40,238 nucleotides of DNA, taken from positions 1 to 40,238 of the forward strand of contig DAOWHA010000053.1 in NCBI GenBank assembly GCA_030641665.1, read 5' to 3'. Under the pieces are notes generated by a model. That model was not told where the DNA came from. It did not search any database and saw nothing but the letters and a program-made list of their open reading frames with translations. Made by a program: the position numbers and the translations under genes. Source of the DNA: JAGLTA01 sp023142625. GTDB lineage: Bacteria > Patescibacteriota > Patescibacteriia > JAACEG01. Below are positions 33,043 through 40,238 of the stretch, in pieces (within the stretch, counting starts at the first letter, position 1; each line of letters starts with the position of its first letter).

Positions 33043-33051
33043 ATTATAACA
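33043..33051 (-). promoter_or_regulatory. Extended -10 promoter of the dcd-thyX-dut-tmk cluster
   Basis: On the minus strand TGTTATAAT (33051-33043) is an extended -10 box. A good -35 is not visible. The start point would be near 33036, giving a leader of about 18 nt before the dcd ATG. Confidence 0.5.
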
Positions 33052-33087
33052 AAAAATTTAGGTAAAAGAAATTCGCGCTTTTTATTA

Positions 33088-34233
33088 TTAGTTACTGTTA
33101 AAAATTCCCACATATTCTTTATATATGTATGATTGTCCGTATTTAATATCTTTATTTTTAGGTGATAAAATACCAATTTTAATAAATCTATCAACAACGG
33201 TTTGCGCGCCAGCGCGAGTAAATCCTGTCCATTTCTGAATAACATTAATATTTACTATGGGCTGGCCGTAAAGTTTCGGTAAAACTAAACTGGCGCTTTC
33301 AGAAGCGCGCTTTCCAAATTTTTGAATTTTTAAAGTATTTTTGTCGCGCAATGAAGTTATCTTATCTACAATATCAATAGCTTCATTCGCAATTTCAATC
33401 ACGCCGTCAAGAAAAAAATCAATCCAATCATGCACATTGCCATTGTGATAGCCGAATAATTTTTCATAATATAGTTTTTGATGTTTTTTAAAATATGACG
33501 ACAAAAATAAAACCGGTTTTTCTAAATAGCCCTCTTTCCAAAAATAAAAAGTGATAAGCATTCTGCCTGTTCTGCCATTTCCGTCCAAGAATGGATGGAT
33601 AGTTTCAAATTGCGCATGAATCAGCCCCGCTTTAATTACGGTTGGCAAAGTATCGTTTGAATGTATAAATTTTTCTAGATCATTAAGGGCTCGTTGCATT
33701 TCATTAATAGACGGTGGAACAAACCGAGCATTATCTGGTCTAGTGCCGCCAATCCAATTTTGACTTTTACGGAATTCCCCCGGGTCGGAATAATGAGTGG
33801 CGCGGGCTTTATGCATAAGCTGTTTATGCAGTTCTCGTATAAATCTAAGCGCCATGGGAAAATTATCCGTCTCAACTCTTTTGATTCCGTAATTAAGCGC
33901 CTTGATATAATGCAAAATATCATCAACATCTTCCGGAATATTTGCCTTTATTTTTACATCAGCTTCAATCGCATCAATCATTGTTGCTCTGGTTCCTTCA
34001 ATTTGGCTTGAAGAAGCTGCGTCTTTTCTCAAATACATCAAGAGAAAAAAATCAGAATCAGGCAGAAGTTTGGTTATACCATCAAGTTTGCCGAGTAGTC
34101 GCGTGGCCTCGTTATCTTTTTTTAAAATTTTTGTATCAAAATTAAAATCCTCTTTTGGCGGAAACGGGTGAGGGACAAAAGCCTTAAATCCTTGTTTTTG
34201 TTCTACATTTAAACCTATTTTAATAATATTCAT
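33088..34233 (-). CDS. Fic-family AMP-transferase with N-terminal inhibitory motif and winged helix
   Basis: A 381-residue Fic protein that would transfer AMP (or another nucleotide) to a target hydroxyl. The active-site motif HPFLDGNGRTGRM is at residues 213-225 (His213, Asp217, Asn219, Arg221, Arg224). The self-inhibitory helix motif SSQIEG (75-80, S-x-x-x-E-G) is N-terminal, placing it in class II Fic proteins, in which the helix blocks the ATP gamma-phosphate. Between them are the flap-like GGTRPDNARFVPP and a Fic_N region. The C-terminal part (about 325-378, NVIQKWTGFTRAGAQTVVDR) is a winged helix that could bind its own promoter. The full motif set predicts activity. The target is unknown. 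Upstream there is a strong promoter with an operator. Confidence 0.9.
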   Translation of the reverse strand: MNIIKIGLNVEQKQGFKAFVPHPFPPKEDFNFDTKILKKDNEATRLLGKLDGITKLLPDSDFFLLMYLRKDAASSSQIEGTRATMIDAIEADVKIKANIPEDVDDILHYIKALNYGIKRVETDNFPMALRFIRELHKQLMHKARATHYSDPGEFRKSQNWIGGTRPDNARFVPPSINEMQRALNDLEKFIHSNDTLPTVIKAGLIHAQFETIHPFLDGNGRTGRMLITFYFWKEGYLEKPVLFLSSYFKKHQKLYYEKLFGYHNGNVHDWIDFFLDGVIEIANEAIDIVDKITSLRDKNTLKIQKFGKRASESASLVLPKLYGQPIVNINVIQKWTGFTRAGAQTVVDRFIKIGILSPKNKDIKYGQSYIYKEYVGIFNSN

Positions 34234-34255
34234 AGTTTATTTGCATTTTTATATA

Positions 34256-34310
34256 AATATATACAAAGTATAGCAGTTTGTATATATTAAGTCAAGCAAT
34301 GTATACAAAC
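34256..34310 (-). promoter_or_regulatory. fic promoter overlapped by a 12-bp inverted-repeat operator
   Basis: On the minus strand TTGACT (34295-34290), 17 nt and TATACT (34272-34267) form a strong promoter. A perfect 12-bp inverted repeat, AATATATACAAA (34256-34267) and TTTGTATATATT (34277-34288) with a 9-nt spacer, spans the -10 and the spacer. A third half-site TATACAAA lies at 34302-34309, beside the -35. This looks like a repressor site, and the Fic winged helix is a candidate. Confidence 0.7.
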
Positions 34311-34432
34311 TTTTATTCATATATTCATAGTTCTATTATAATATAGAAATAAACCGTGAAAATTTAGCGATGAAATCGTAAAAATTTATTTTTATTATAT
34401 CACGAAAATATTGAAATTTAAAACCTGCTAAT

Positions 34433-35956
34433 TTATTCGGTTTTTGGTCTGTACTGCAGCGCTTCCGCTAAGTGGTGAGTTTCAATTTTGTCGCTGTCCG
34501 CTAGATCGGCGATTGTCCGCGCGATTTTTAGCATTTTAAAATATGATCGCGCGGACAGGTTAAACTGCCGCACTGCGTTTTTTAACAGTTCTAATCCGTG
34601 ATCCTGAATTTTGCAAAATCGCTTAACTTGATGCGAACTCATTTCCGCGTTAGTGAAAATATCCAAATCTTTAAACCGCGCGTTTTGCAGCTCGCGCGCT
34701 TTCTGCGTTCTTTCACGGACTTCAACTGAATTTTCAGCGAGTTTATCTGAAACCAACTTTTCAAGTTTGACTTTCGGCACTTCAATATGCAGATCTATCC
34801 TGTCAAGAAGAGGACCTGAAACTCGGCGCTGGTATTTTATTATCTGCGTCGGGGAACAGACGCATTCCTTGTCAGGGTCTGTCGCGTATCCGCAAGGGCA
34901 GGGATTTTGCGCCGCTGCCAAAATAAATTTAGCTGGAAATTCCAAACTCCCAGACGCCCGCGAAACCGTAACAACCCCGTCTTCTAACGGCTGGCGCAAA
35001 CTTTCCAAGACCTGCCTGTTAAATTCCGGAAATTCGTCTAAAAACAGAACACCGCGGTGCGCCATACTGATTTCTCCCGGCTTCGGCCATGTTCCGCCAC
35101 CGATTAAAGCCGCGCTGGACGCTGTATGATGCGGGCTTCTAAACGGACGAATGCTTATTAAAGGATTGCTGTGTGGCAGTTTTCCAGAGACGCTGTAAAT
35201 TTTAGTTACTTCCAACTTTTCATCAAGGGTCATTTCTGGAAGAATTGACGGCAGCGTCCGCGAAAGCAGGGTTTTTCCAGAGCCGGGAGGTCCTGCCATT
35301 AAAATATTATGAGCGCCTGCGGCCGTTATTTCTAATGCGCGTTTTGCGTATTCCTGTCCTCGGATATTTGCCATATCATAAGCGTAATTTTTGTTCGCGG
35401 TTAAACTTTTAAGTTCTTTTTGAAACGGGGCGATTTTGCTTATACCGCTTAAGTGTTCAATCAGTTCTGTTAAATTCGCAATGGGAATAATTTTTATATC
35501 TTTAATCAGGCACGCTTCAACAGAGTTTGCTTTTGGCAGATAAAGCGTGTCAAAGTCGCCATTTTTGCACATTAAAGCGATAGAAAGCGCGCCGTTTACT
35601 CCGCGCAAAGATCCGTCTAATGAAAGTTCGCCGATAAAAATTGATCTTTTTAGATCAATTCTGTTTTTAAAATTTATTTTAGACGCAAGCAGAACGCTGA
35701 TCGCTATCGGCAGATCATACGCTGGTCCTGCTTTTTTAATATCCGCTGGGGCTAAATTTACTGTTACTCTTGTTTGCGGAAAAGGCAGATGGCTGTTTTT
35801 AACAGCGGCGCGCACCCGTTCGCGCGATTCCTGAACCGCGGCATCAGGCAACCCAACAACAGTAAAACTGCCAAGCCCGCCGGCGATGTCAGCTTCAACT
35901 TCTATGGGCTCACAGTCCAATCCGATAACCGCCGCTGAAAAAATTTTTGAAGACAT
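34433..35956 (-). CDS. comM: ComM/YifB-type Mg-chelatase-like AAA+ helicase
   Basis: A 507-residue AAA+ protein. The N-terminal domain has the typical MSSKIFSAAVIGLDCEPIEV start and GSFTVVGLPDAAVQESRERV. Walker A GPPGSGKTLLSRTLPSILP is near 221-239 and Walker B RGVLFLDEFPEF near 304. The insert CPCGYATDPDKECVCSP supplies the conserved four-cysteine segment. Arginine-finger region SGPLLDRIDLHIEVP and C-terminal NLSARSYFKMLKIARTIADL complete it. ComM promotes branch migration during natural transformation in other bacteria, and the PilB/GspE-like fragment at 1-499 would fit a competence pilus, but that link is inference. The gene follows ppsA by 3 nt and so is probably transcribed with it. Confidence 0.92.
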   Translation of the reverse strand: MSSKIFSAAVIGLDCEPIEVEADIAGGLGSFTVVGLPDAAVQESRERVRAAVKNSHLPFPQTRVTVNLAPADIKKAGPAYDLPIAISVLLASKINFKNRIDLKRSIFIGELSLDGSLRGVNGALSIALMCKNGDFDTLYLPKANSVEACLIKDIKIIPIANLTELIEHLSGISKIAPFQKELKSLTANKNYAYDMANIRGQEYAKRALEITAAGAHNILMAGPPGSGKTLLSRTLPSILPEMTLDEKLEVTKIYSVSGKLPHSNPLISIRPFRSPHHTASSAALIGGGTWPKPGEISMAHRGVLFLDEFPEFNRQVLESLRQPLEDGVVTVSRASGSLEFPAKFILAAAQNPCPCGYATDPDKECVCSPTQIIKYQRRVSGPLLDRIDLHIEVPKVKLEKLVSDKLAENSVEVRERTQKARELQNARFKDLDIFTNAEMSSHQVKRFCKIQDHGLELLKNAVRQFNLSARSYFKMLKIARTIADLADSDKIETHHLAEALQYRPKTE

Positions 35957-35959
35957 AAA

Positions 35960-38365
35960 TTATCTTTTTATCTTTTTTTCCAATTTTAAAATTTCGCAAG
36001 TTGTTTTAATTACTGAATCAGCGTTTAGCGACAAGCTGTCAATGCCGCATTTGACTAAAAAATCGGCGAAATCAAGAAAGTCAGACGGCGCCTGTCCGCA
36101 GATGCCGATTTTTCTTTTCGCCTTTTTCGCTTTTTCAATCGCTGTTTTAATCGTTGTTTTTACCGCAATATTTCTTTCATCGTAAATATGGCTCACGATT
36201 TGCGAGTCTCTGTCAACGCCTAAAGTCAACTGTGTCAAGTCGTTTGATCCGATTGAAAATCCGTCAAAAAGTTTCGCGAACTCTTCCAGCAGAATTACAT
36301 TTGATGGCAATTCGCACATCATATAAATTTCAAAATTGTTTTTTTTCTGCTTTAATCCGTTTTTTTTCATAATCCCGATCACTTTTTTCGCTTCTTCAAT
36401 AGTGCGGCAGAAAGGAATCATTACTTTAATGTTTTTTAACCCGACAAGATTGCGAACCCTTTTTATCGCTTGGCATTCCAATTCAAAAGCCGGCTTATAG
36501 TTTTCGCTGTAATATCGCGACGCCCCACGCCAGCCGATCATCGGATTTTCTTCTTTTGGCTCAAATAAGCGACCTCCGATTAAATTAAAGTATTCATTAG
36601 ATTTAAAATCGGACAATCGCACAATTACGGATTTTGGATAAAACGCCGCCGCTATAATAGCGATTCCCTCTGACAGCTTATTGATGAAAAATTGTTTTTT
36701 ATTTTTATACCCCGCGGTAATCTGCTCAATCTGCTTTATTTCGTTTGCGGAAAATTTATTCCCCTTTTTTAATTTGTCATAATTTATTAAAGCGAGAGGA
36801 TGAATTTTAATATAACTGTTAATAATAAATTCCTCGCGCGCCAAGCCGACCCCGTCGTTCGGAATAAACGATCTGGCAAATGCAGTTTCAGGGTTTCCAA
36901 GATTAAGCATTATTTTAGTTTTCGGCTTTTTCATTTTTGCCAAGTTGTGGCGGACAATTTTGAATTTCAAAATTCCGTTATAAATATACCCTTTTTCTCC
37001 TTGCGCGCAGGAAACAGTTATCGGCTGGTTGTTTTTTAAAACTTTTGTCGCGTTGCCAGCGCCGACCACGCATGGAATTCCAAGTTCGCGCGATACGATA
37101 GCCGCGTGGCAAGTTCTGCCGCCATTATCAGCAACAATAGCTGACGCTATTTTCATAATCGGCACCCAGTCAGGGTCTGTCATTTTAGTGACCAAAACCT
37201 GCCCTTTTTTGAATTTTTTTATTTCGCTCGTATTTAAAATAATATTCGCCTTGCCAACGCCGATTTTAGATCCGACAGACGCCCCGACTGCGATCGGTTT
37301 TTTGTTTTCTAAAAGTTTGAATTCTTCCAACATATTCGCGTCTTTCTGCGACTGCACTGTTTCTGGACGCGCCTGCACGATATATAATCTGTTTGTCTGC
37401 CCGTCTTTTGCCCATTCAATATCCATCGGCTTTTTATAATGTTTTTCAATTTGAACCGCCCAGCGCGCTAAATGCAAAATTTCTAAATCCGTGACGCTGA
37501 ATTTTTTTTTATCACTCTCTGAAACTTTAATATCTTTTACAGGGCTGTTTGGATTGTTTGTGTAGACCATCTTAATATTTTTATCACCCATAGATTTTGA
37601 CAGAATTGCTGGAAACTTCTTTTTTAATGTCGGCTTAAAAACATAAAATTCATCTGGCGTTACTTTGCCCTGCACGATATTTTCCCCTAAGCCGTAAATT
37701 GAATTTATTAGAACAGCGTCTTTAAATCCGGTTTCCGTGTCAATTGAAAACATTACGCCGGAAGACGACAGATCTGAGCGAACCATTTTTTGCACCCCGA
37801 TTGACAGCCCGACTTTAAAATGATCAAATTTTTTTGTCTGGCGATACACAATCGCTCTGTTAGTAAATAGGGAAGCAAAACACTCTTTACAGGAAGCAAG
37901 CAAGTTTTGCTCGCCACTGATATTTAAAAATGTTTCCTGCTGTCCGGCAAAAGACGCGTCCGCGAGATCTTCGGCTGTTGCCGAACTTCTCACAGCCACA
38001 TCGGTTAATTTCGCTCCGTAATTTTTGCTTAATTTTTTATACGCTTTAATTATCTCTTTTTCTAAATCTTTAGGCATGTCGGAATTGAGCATCAGTTCCC
38101 TTACTTTATGCCCGCGATAATAAAGATTGTCAATATCTTTAACATTTAAGTCTCTTAAGATAATTTTAATCCTGTCCTGAATCCCTGCTTCTTCTAAAAA
38201 ATAATGATAAGCGTCGGCTGTAATCGCAAAGCCGTTCGGAATATTGATTCCTTTTTTAACAAGCTTGCTGAACATTTCGCCGAGTGAGGCGTTTTTTCCG
38301 CCGACTATCGGCACATCGCTGATTTTAATGTCTTTAAACCAGACAATAAAAGGATTTTTTCTCAT
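35960..38365 (-). CDS. ppsA: Phosphoenolpyruvate synthase (pyruvate, water dikinase)
   Basis: An 801-residue enzyme making PEP, AMP and phosphate from pyruvate, ATP and water. Domain order is visible: an ATP-grasp-like N-domain (GGKNASLGEMFSKL, then VAVRSSATAEDLADASFAGQ), the phosphohistidine swivel domain with GGRTCHAAIVSRELGIPCVV (catalytic His near 419) and the C-terminal TIM barrel with DGVGLAREEFI, NPMIGWRGASRYYSE and SIGSNDLTQLTLGVDRDS, where the pyruvate-binding and catalytic residues lie. Length and motifs are normal. With gdhA it suggests carbon skeletons are managed by PEP/pyruvate and glutamate/2-oxoglutarate exchange. A 47-nt gap separates it from the methyltransferase gene. Confidence 0.95.
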   Translation of the reverse strand: MRKNPFIVWFKDIKISDVPIVGGKNASLGEMFSKLVKKGINIPNGFAITADAYHYFLEEAGIQDRIKIILRDLNVKDIDNLYYRGHKVRELMLNSDMPKDLEKEIIKAYKKLSKNYGAKLTDVAVRSSATAEDLADASFAGQQETFLNISGEQNLLASCKECFASLFTNRAIVYRQTKKFDHFKVGLSIGVQKMVRSDLSSSGVMFSIDTETGFKDAVLINSIYGLGENIVQGKVTPDEFYVFKPTLKKKFPAILSKSMGDKNIKMVYTNNPNSPVKDIKVSESDKKKFSVTDLEILHLARWAVQIEKHYKKPMDIEWAKDGQTNRLYIVQARPETVQSQKDANMLEEFKLLENKKPIAVGASVGSKIGVGKANIILNTSEIKKFKKGQVLVTKMTDPDWVPIMKIASAIVADNGGRTCHAAIVSRELGIPCVVGAGNATKVLKNNQPITVSCAQGEKGYIYNGILKFKIVRHNLAKMKKPKTKIMLNLGNPETAFARSFIPNDGVGLAREEFIINSYIKIHPLALINYDKLKKGNKFSANEIKQIEQITAGYKNKKQFFINKLSEGIAIIAAAFYPKSVIVRLSDFKSNEYFNLIGGRLFEPKEENPMIGWRGASRYYSENYKPAFELECQAIKRVRNLVGLKNIKVMIPFCRTIEEAKKVIGIMKKNGLKQKKNNFEIYMMCELPSNVILLEEFAKLFDGFSIGSNDLTQLTLGVDRDSQIVSHIYDERNIAVKTTIKTAIEKAKKAKRKIGICGQAPSDFLDFADFLVKCGIDSLSLNADSVIKTTCEILKLEKKIKR

Positions 38366-38412
38366 AGTTTTAAAATTGTATTATATTTAGTTAATGTGTA
38401 AAAATTATTTAT

Positions 38413-40238
38413 TTATAAATTTGATGAATATGGCAATGATTTAATATAATTTTCCATAAACTTAAAATCTGGCTCTCCATTTTCATCAATTGGTAAGAAT
38501 AATTTTTCTTCTTTAATCCTTGTTTGAGATCTTTTTCTTCCAAAACCATACCTGAATACCTGTAAATTTAATATTGAAGTTAAGAATAAAGCTATTTTTT
38601 TATTTAACACAAAGTTTATCGGTTCTAAAATTTCAACATGATCTGAACCAACAAATTTAGCCTCTTGATAAAAGGCTTTTCCGTCAGTAGCACTATCAAT
38701 CGTTATAATATTTCCATTTTCAGTATATATATTTGAAGTACAAGCGACACCATTATTTTTGTTGCTTGTTGTTACATATAAATATTCACCGTAAGATATT
38801 TCATTTTTTGTATAACTTTTTTTTGACCCTCTAACACTAAATAATTCCGATAAATCAAATTCCCTAAATTTATTTTTTTCTATTTTAATTGAAACATTAT
38901 TTACTGATTCATTGTTTAAATGGTTGCTAGTGAAAAGATCTAATAATGACACTTCATCTAACTTTTTTTCAAGTAAATCTAGTTTTAATTTAACGGAAAA
39001 AATAGAGTGTTCTTTAACGCTTTTTTCAAAAATCTTTTTTGATAAATTATCATAATTTGTTTTTGAATGGGCTTGAATTATCCACTCATCGTTTCCAGTT
39101 ATTTTTTTATATACTAAATTTATAAAATCTTCCTTTTTTTTTGGGTGATTAAGTCTTTTTAACAAATCTTTTTTAATACCATTCCACTTGCTTAAAACAT
39201 CTGTCCTGCCTTTGTTCTTTGATAAAACAAATCCATCATCTTTCAAATCATAAAAGACAACCTTGCTATTATTATGAGGTTTGTTTGTTTCAAAAACTGC
39301 AATTGCCGTATGGGTTGACGCATTTGGTTGAAACAACTCACTTGGCATATTTACAACATACTTCAACGAGTGTTTTGACAAAATCCTATCTCTATCTATA
39401 TCGTCTTTGAAATAAGCAGAAAGTGGAGCAATAATAATTCCATACCTGCTGCAATTATCTAACATTTTTTCTAAAAATTGAATTTCCTTTTTAGTAGGAT
39501 TTGATTTATTATCTTTTCCGCCATACGGAGGATTTACAAATCCTATCGTAGGCTTGCTTGGCAATTTATTTAAAATATTTTTTGTTTTATCTGAAAAAAA
39601 ATCTTCATTAAAAATTTGAGATTTTCCATCTCCCCTAAAAAGCATATTAGAAATTGCTAAAGAATACATTGTGCTACTTTTTTCAAATCCAATAAGTTGT
39701 TTTTGTTTTATTTCATTTTTCCTTTTTTCCTTATCATGCAAACTAGATTTATCAATTTCATTAACAAGTTTATTCATTCCTGCAATTAAAAATGCGCCTG
39801 TTCCGCAAGCTGGATCAAAAATTACATCATTTGTTTTTATGTCAATTAAATCTGTAAATAAAGTTGTAATATGATTTGGCGTTAAGACTATGCCTTTTTT
39901 TACATTTGTTATCCCTGCATACCTCAAAAATTCCTCGTAAAATTTTCCGATTATATCGTAAGAAGTTTTTTTATCAAATAGCGGTATAACTTTTTCTTCA
40001 AGTTCTTTTAATATATCTTTTAATATGTCCGTAGAATTTAAATCATTATCAGTTTTTATAAAAGTTAATTCATTAGTTAAAACTTCTATTTTGCTTTTAT
40101 CTATATTCTGACTTTCTAAAATATCTCCTATTGTTGTCGGTATATTTCTAATAATCGTTTGAGCGCTCCATGAACTATAACTATTTTTAAAATCTGTGCA
40201 ACTATCTTCCGGATATAAACAAAACATCAAAGCACTCA
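38413..40238 (-). CDS. Fused N6-adenine DNA methyltransferase/specificity protein (partial at right edge)
   Basis: At least 605 residues, with the frame open to the window edge. A possible TTG start lies at 40230, but the first residues (MMFCLYPEDS) look like an internal stretch, so the true N-terminus is probably outside. The methyltransferase core has a SAM-binding DPACGTGAFLIAG (139-151) and the catalytic NPPYGGKD (233-240) of N6-adenine methylases of the HsdM type. The C-terminal ~150 residues (FREFDLSELFSVRG, GRKRSQTRIKEEKLFLPI) read like one target-recognition half of a type I S subunit, so methylation and target recognition are in one chain, as in type IIG/BcgI-like enzymes. If a nuclease exists it would lie upstream of the window. 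AT-richer than ppsA, so possibly acquired. Confidence 0.82.
   Translation of the reverse strand, partial: SALMFCLYPEDSCTDFKNSYSSWSAQTIIRNIPTTIGDILESQNIDKSKIEVLTNELTFIKTDNDLNSTDILKDILKELEEKVIPLFDKKTSYDIIGKFYEEFLRYAGITNVKKGIVLTPNHITTLFTDLIDIKTNDVIFDPACGTGAFLIAGMNKLVNEIDKSSLHDKEKRKNEIKQKQLIGFEKSSTMYSLAISNMLFRGDGKSQIFNEDFFSDKTKNILNKLPSKPTIGFVNPPYGGKDNKSNPTKKEIQFLEKMLDNCSRYGIIIAPLSAYFKDDIDRDRILSKHSLKYVVNMPSELFQPNASTHTAIAVFETNKPHNNSKVVFYDLKDDGFVLSKNKGRTDVLSKWNGIKKDLLKRLNHPKKKEDFINLVYKKITGNDEWIIQAHSKTNYDNLSKKIFEKSVKEHSIFSVKLKLDLLEKKLDEVSLLDLFTSNHLNNESVNNVSIKIEKNKFREFDLSELFSVRGSKKSYTKNEISYGEYLYVTTSNKNNGVACTSNIYTENGNIITIDSATDGKAFYQEAKFVGSDHVEILEPINFVLNKKIALFLTSILNLQVFRYGFGRKRSQTRIKEEKLFLPIDENGEPDFKFMENYIKSLPYSSNL

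Noticed and set aside
1..40238. tRNA or rRNA genes
   Set aside because: I saw no T-loop (GGTTCGANTCC-type) or acceptor pairing and no conserved rRNA segments; a covariance search would settle it.

Overview
The window looks like a chromosome segment from a Candidate Phyla Radiation (Patescibacteria) bacterium, probably Parcubacteria-like. This is inferred from the AT-rich, lysine/isoleucine-rich coding, the frequent lack of Shine-Dalgarno sequences, a membrane-anchored VirD4/TraG-type ATPase, a tandem-domain ThyX, paired GH57-family proteins and ComM/PilB-type genes. Standard stop codons, including TGA, are used. No tRNA, rRNA or CRISPR array was recognised.

Layout. 1-1530 (minus): a PilB/GspE-type ATPase N-terminus running off the left edge, behind a multi-spanning membrane protein. 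1622-7438 (plus): rsmA with a probable leaderless start, a NYN-domain RNase-like gene, an S66 LD-carboxypeptidase, the VirD4-like ATPase, a frameshifted DinD/Bro-N-like remnant, and lspA. A small minus-strand RNA gene with its own consensus promoter and terminator overlaps the end of the NYN gene. holA (7431-8387, minus) converges on lspA. 8426-16161 (plus): GH57, a small protein, glutamate dehydrogenase carrying an in-frame AAAGTC-repeat insertion, a large surface amidase, a HAD phosphatase, a small membrane protein and a SagB-type nitroreductase.

16208-20269 is the accessory part. Two different foldback (MITE-like) elements bracket a truncated DNA methyltransferase, a PLD-type nuclease, small unknown genes, a P-loop ATPase of probable defence type and an HTH/small-protein pair. 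Next come a scar made of two gene 5'-ends, a DUF4143-like AAA ATPase under a promoter overlapped by a perfect operator-like inverted repeat, and recQ. The first 33 nt of recQ are also present 1.76 kb upstream, which suggests an insertion at the recQ start.

24427-27428 (plus): a second GH57 paralogue with a C-terminal UVR motif, and a GT39-like membrane glycosyltransferase. 27455-33018 (minus) reads dcd > thyX > unknown > dut > HlyD-like adaptor > tmk. This covers dCTP to dTDP almost completely, and a foldback repeat lies inside the cluster. 33088-40238 (minus): a Fic AMP-transferase with a promoter embedded in a 12-bp inverted repeat, comM, ppsA, and a partial fused N6-methyltransferase/specificity gene at the right edge. 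A third foldback family has three copies, at 15251, 24257 and 30109.
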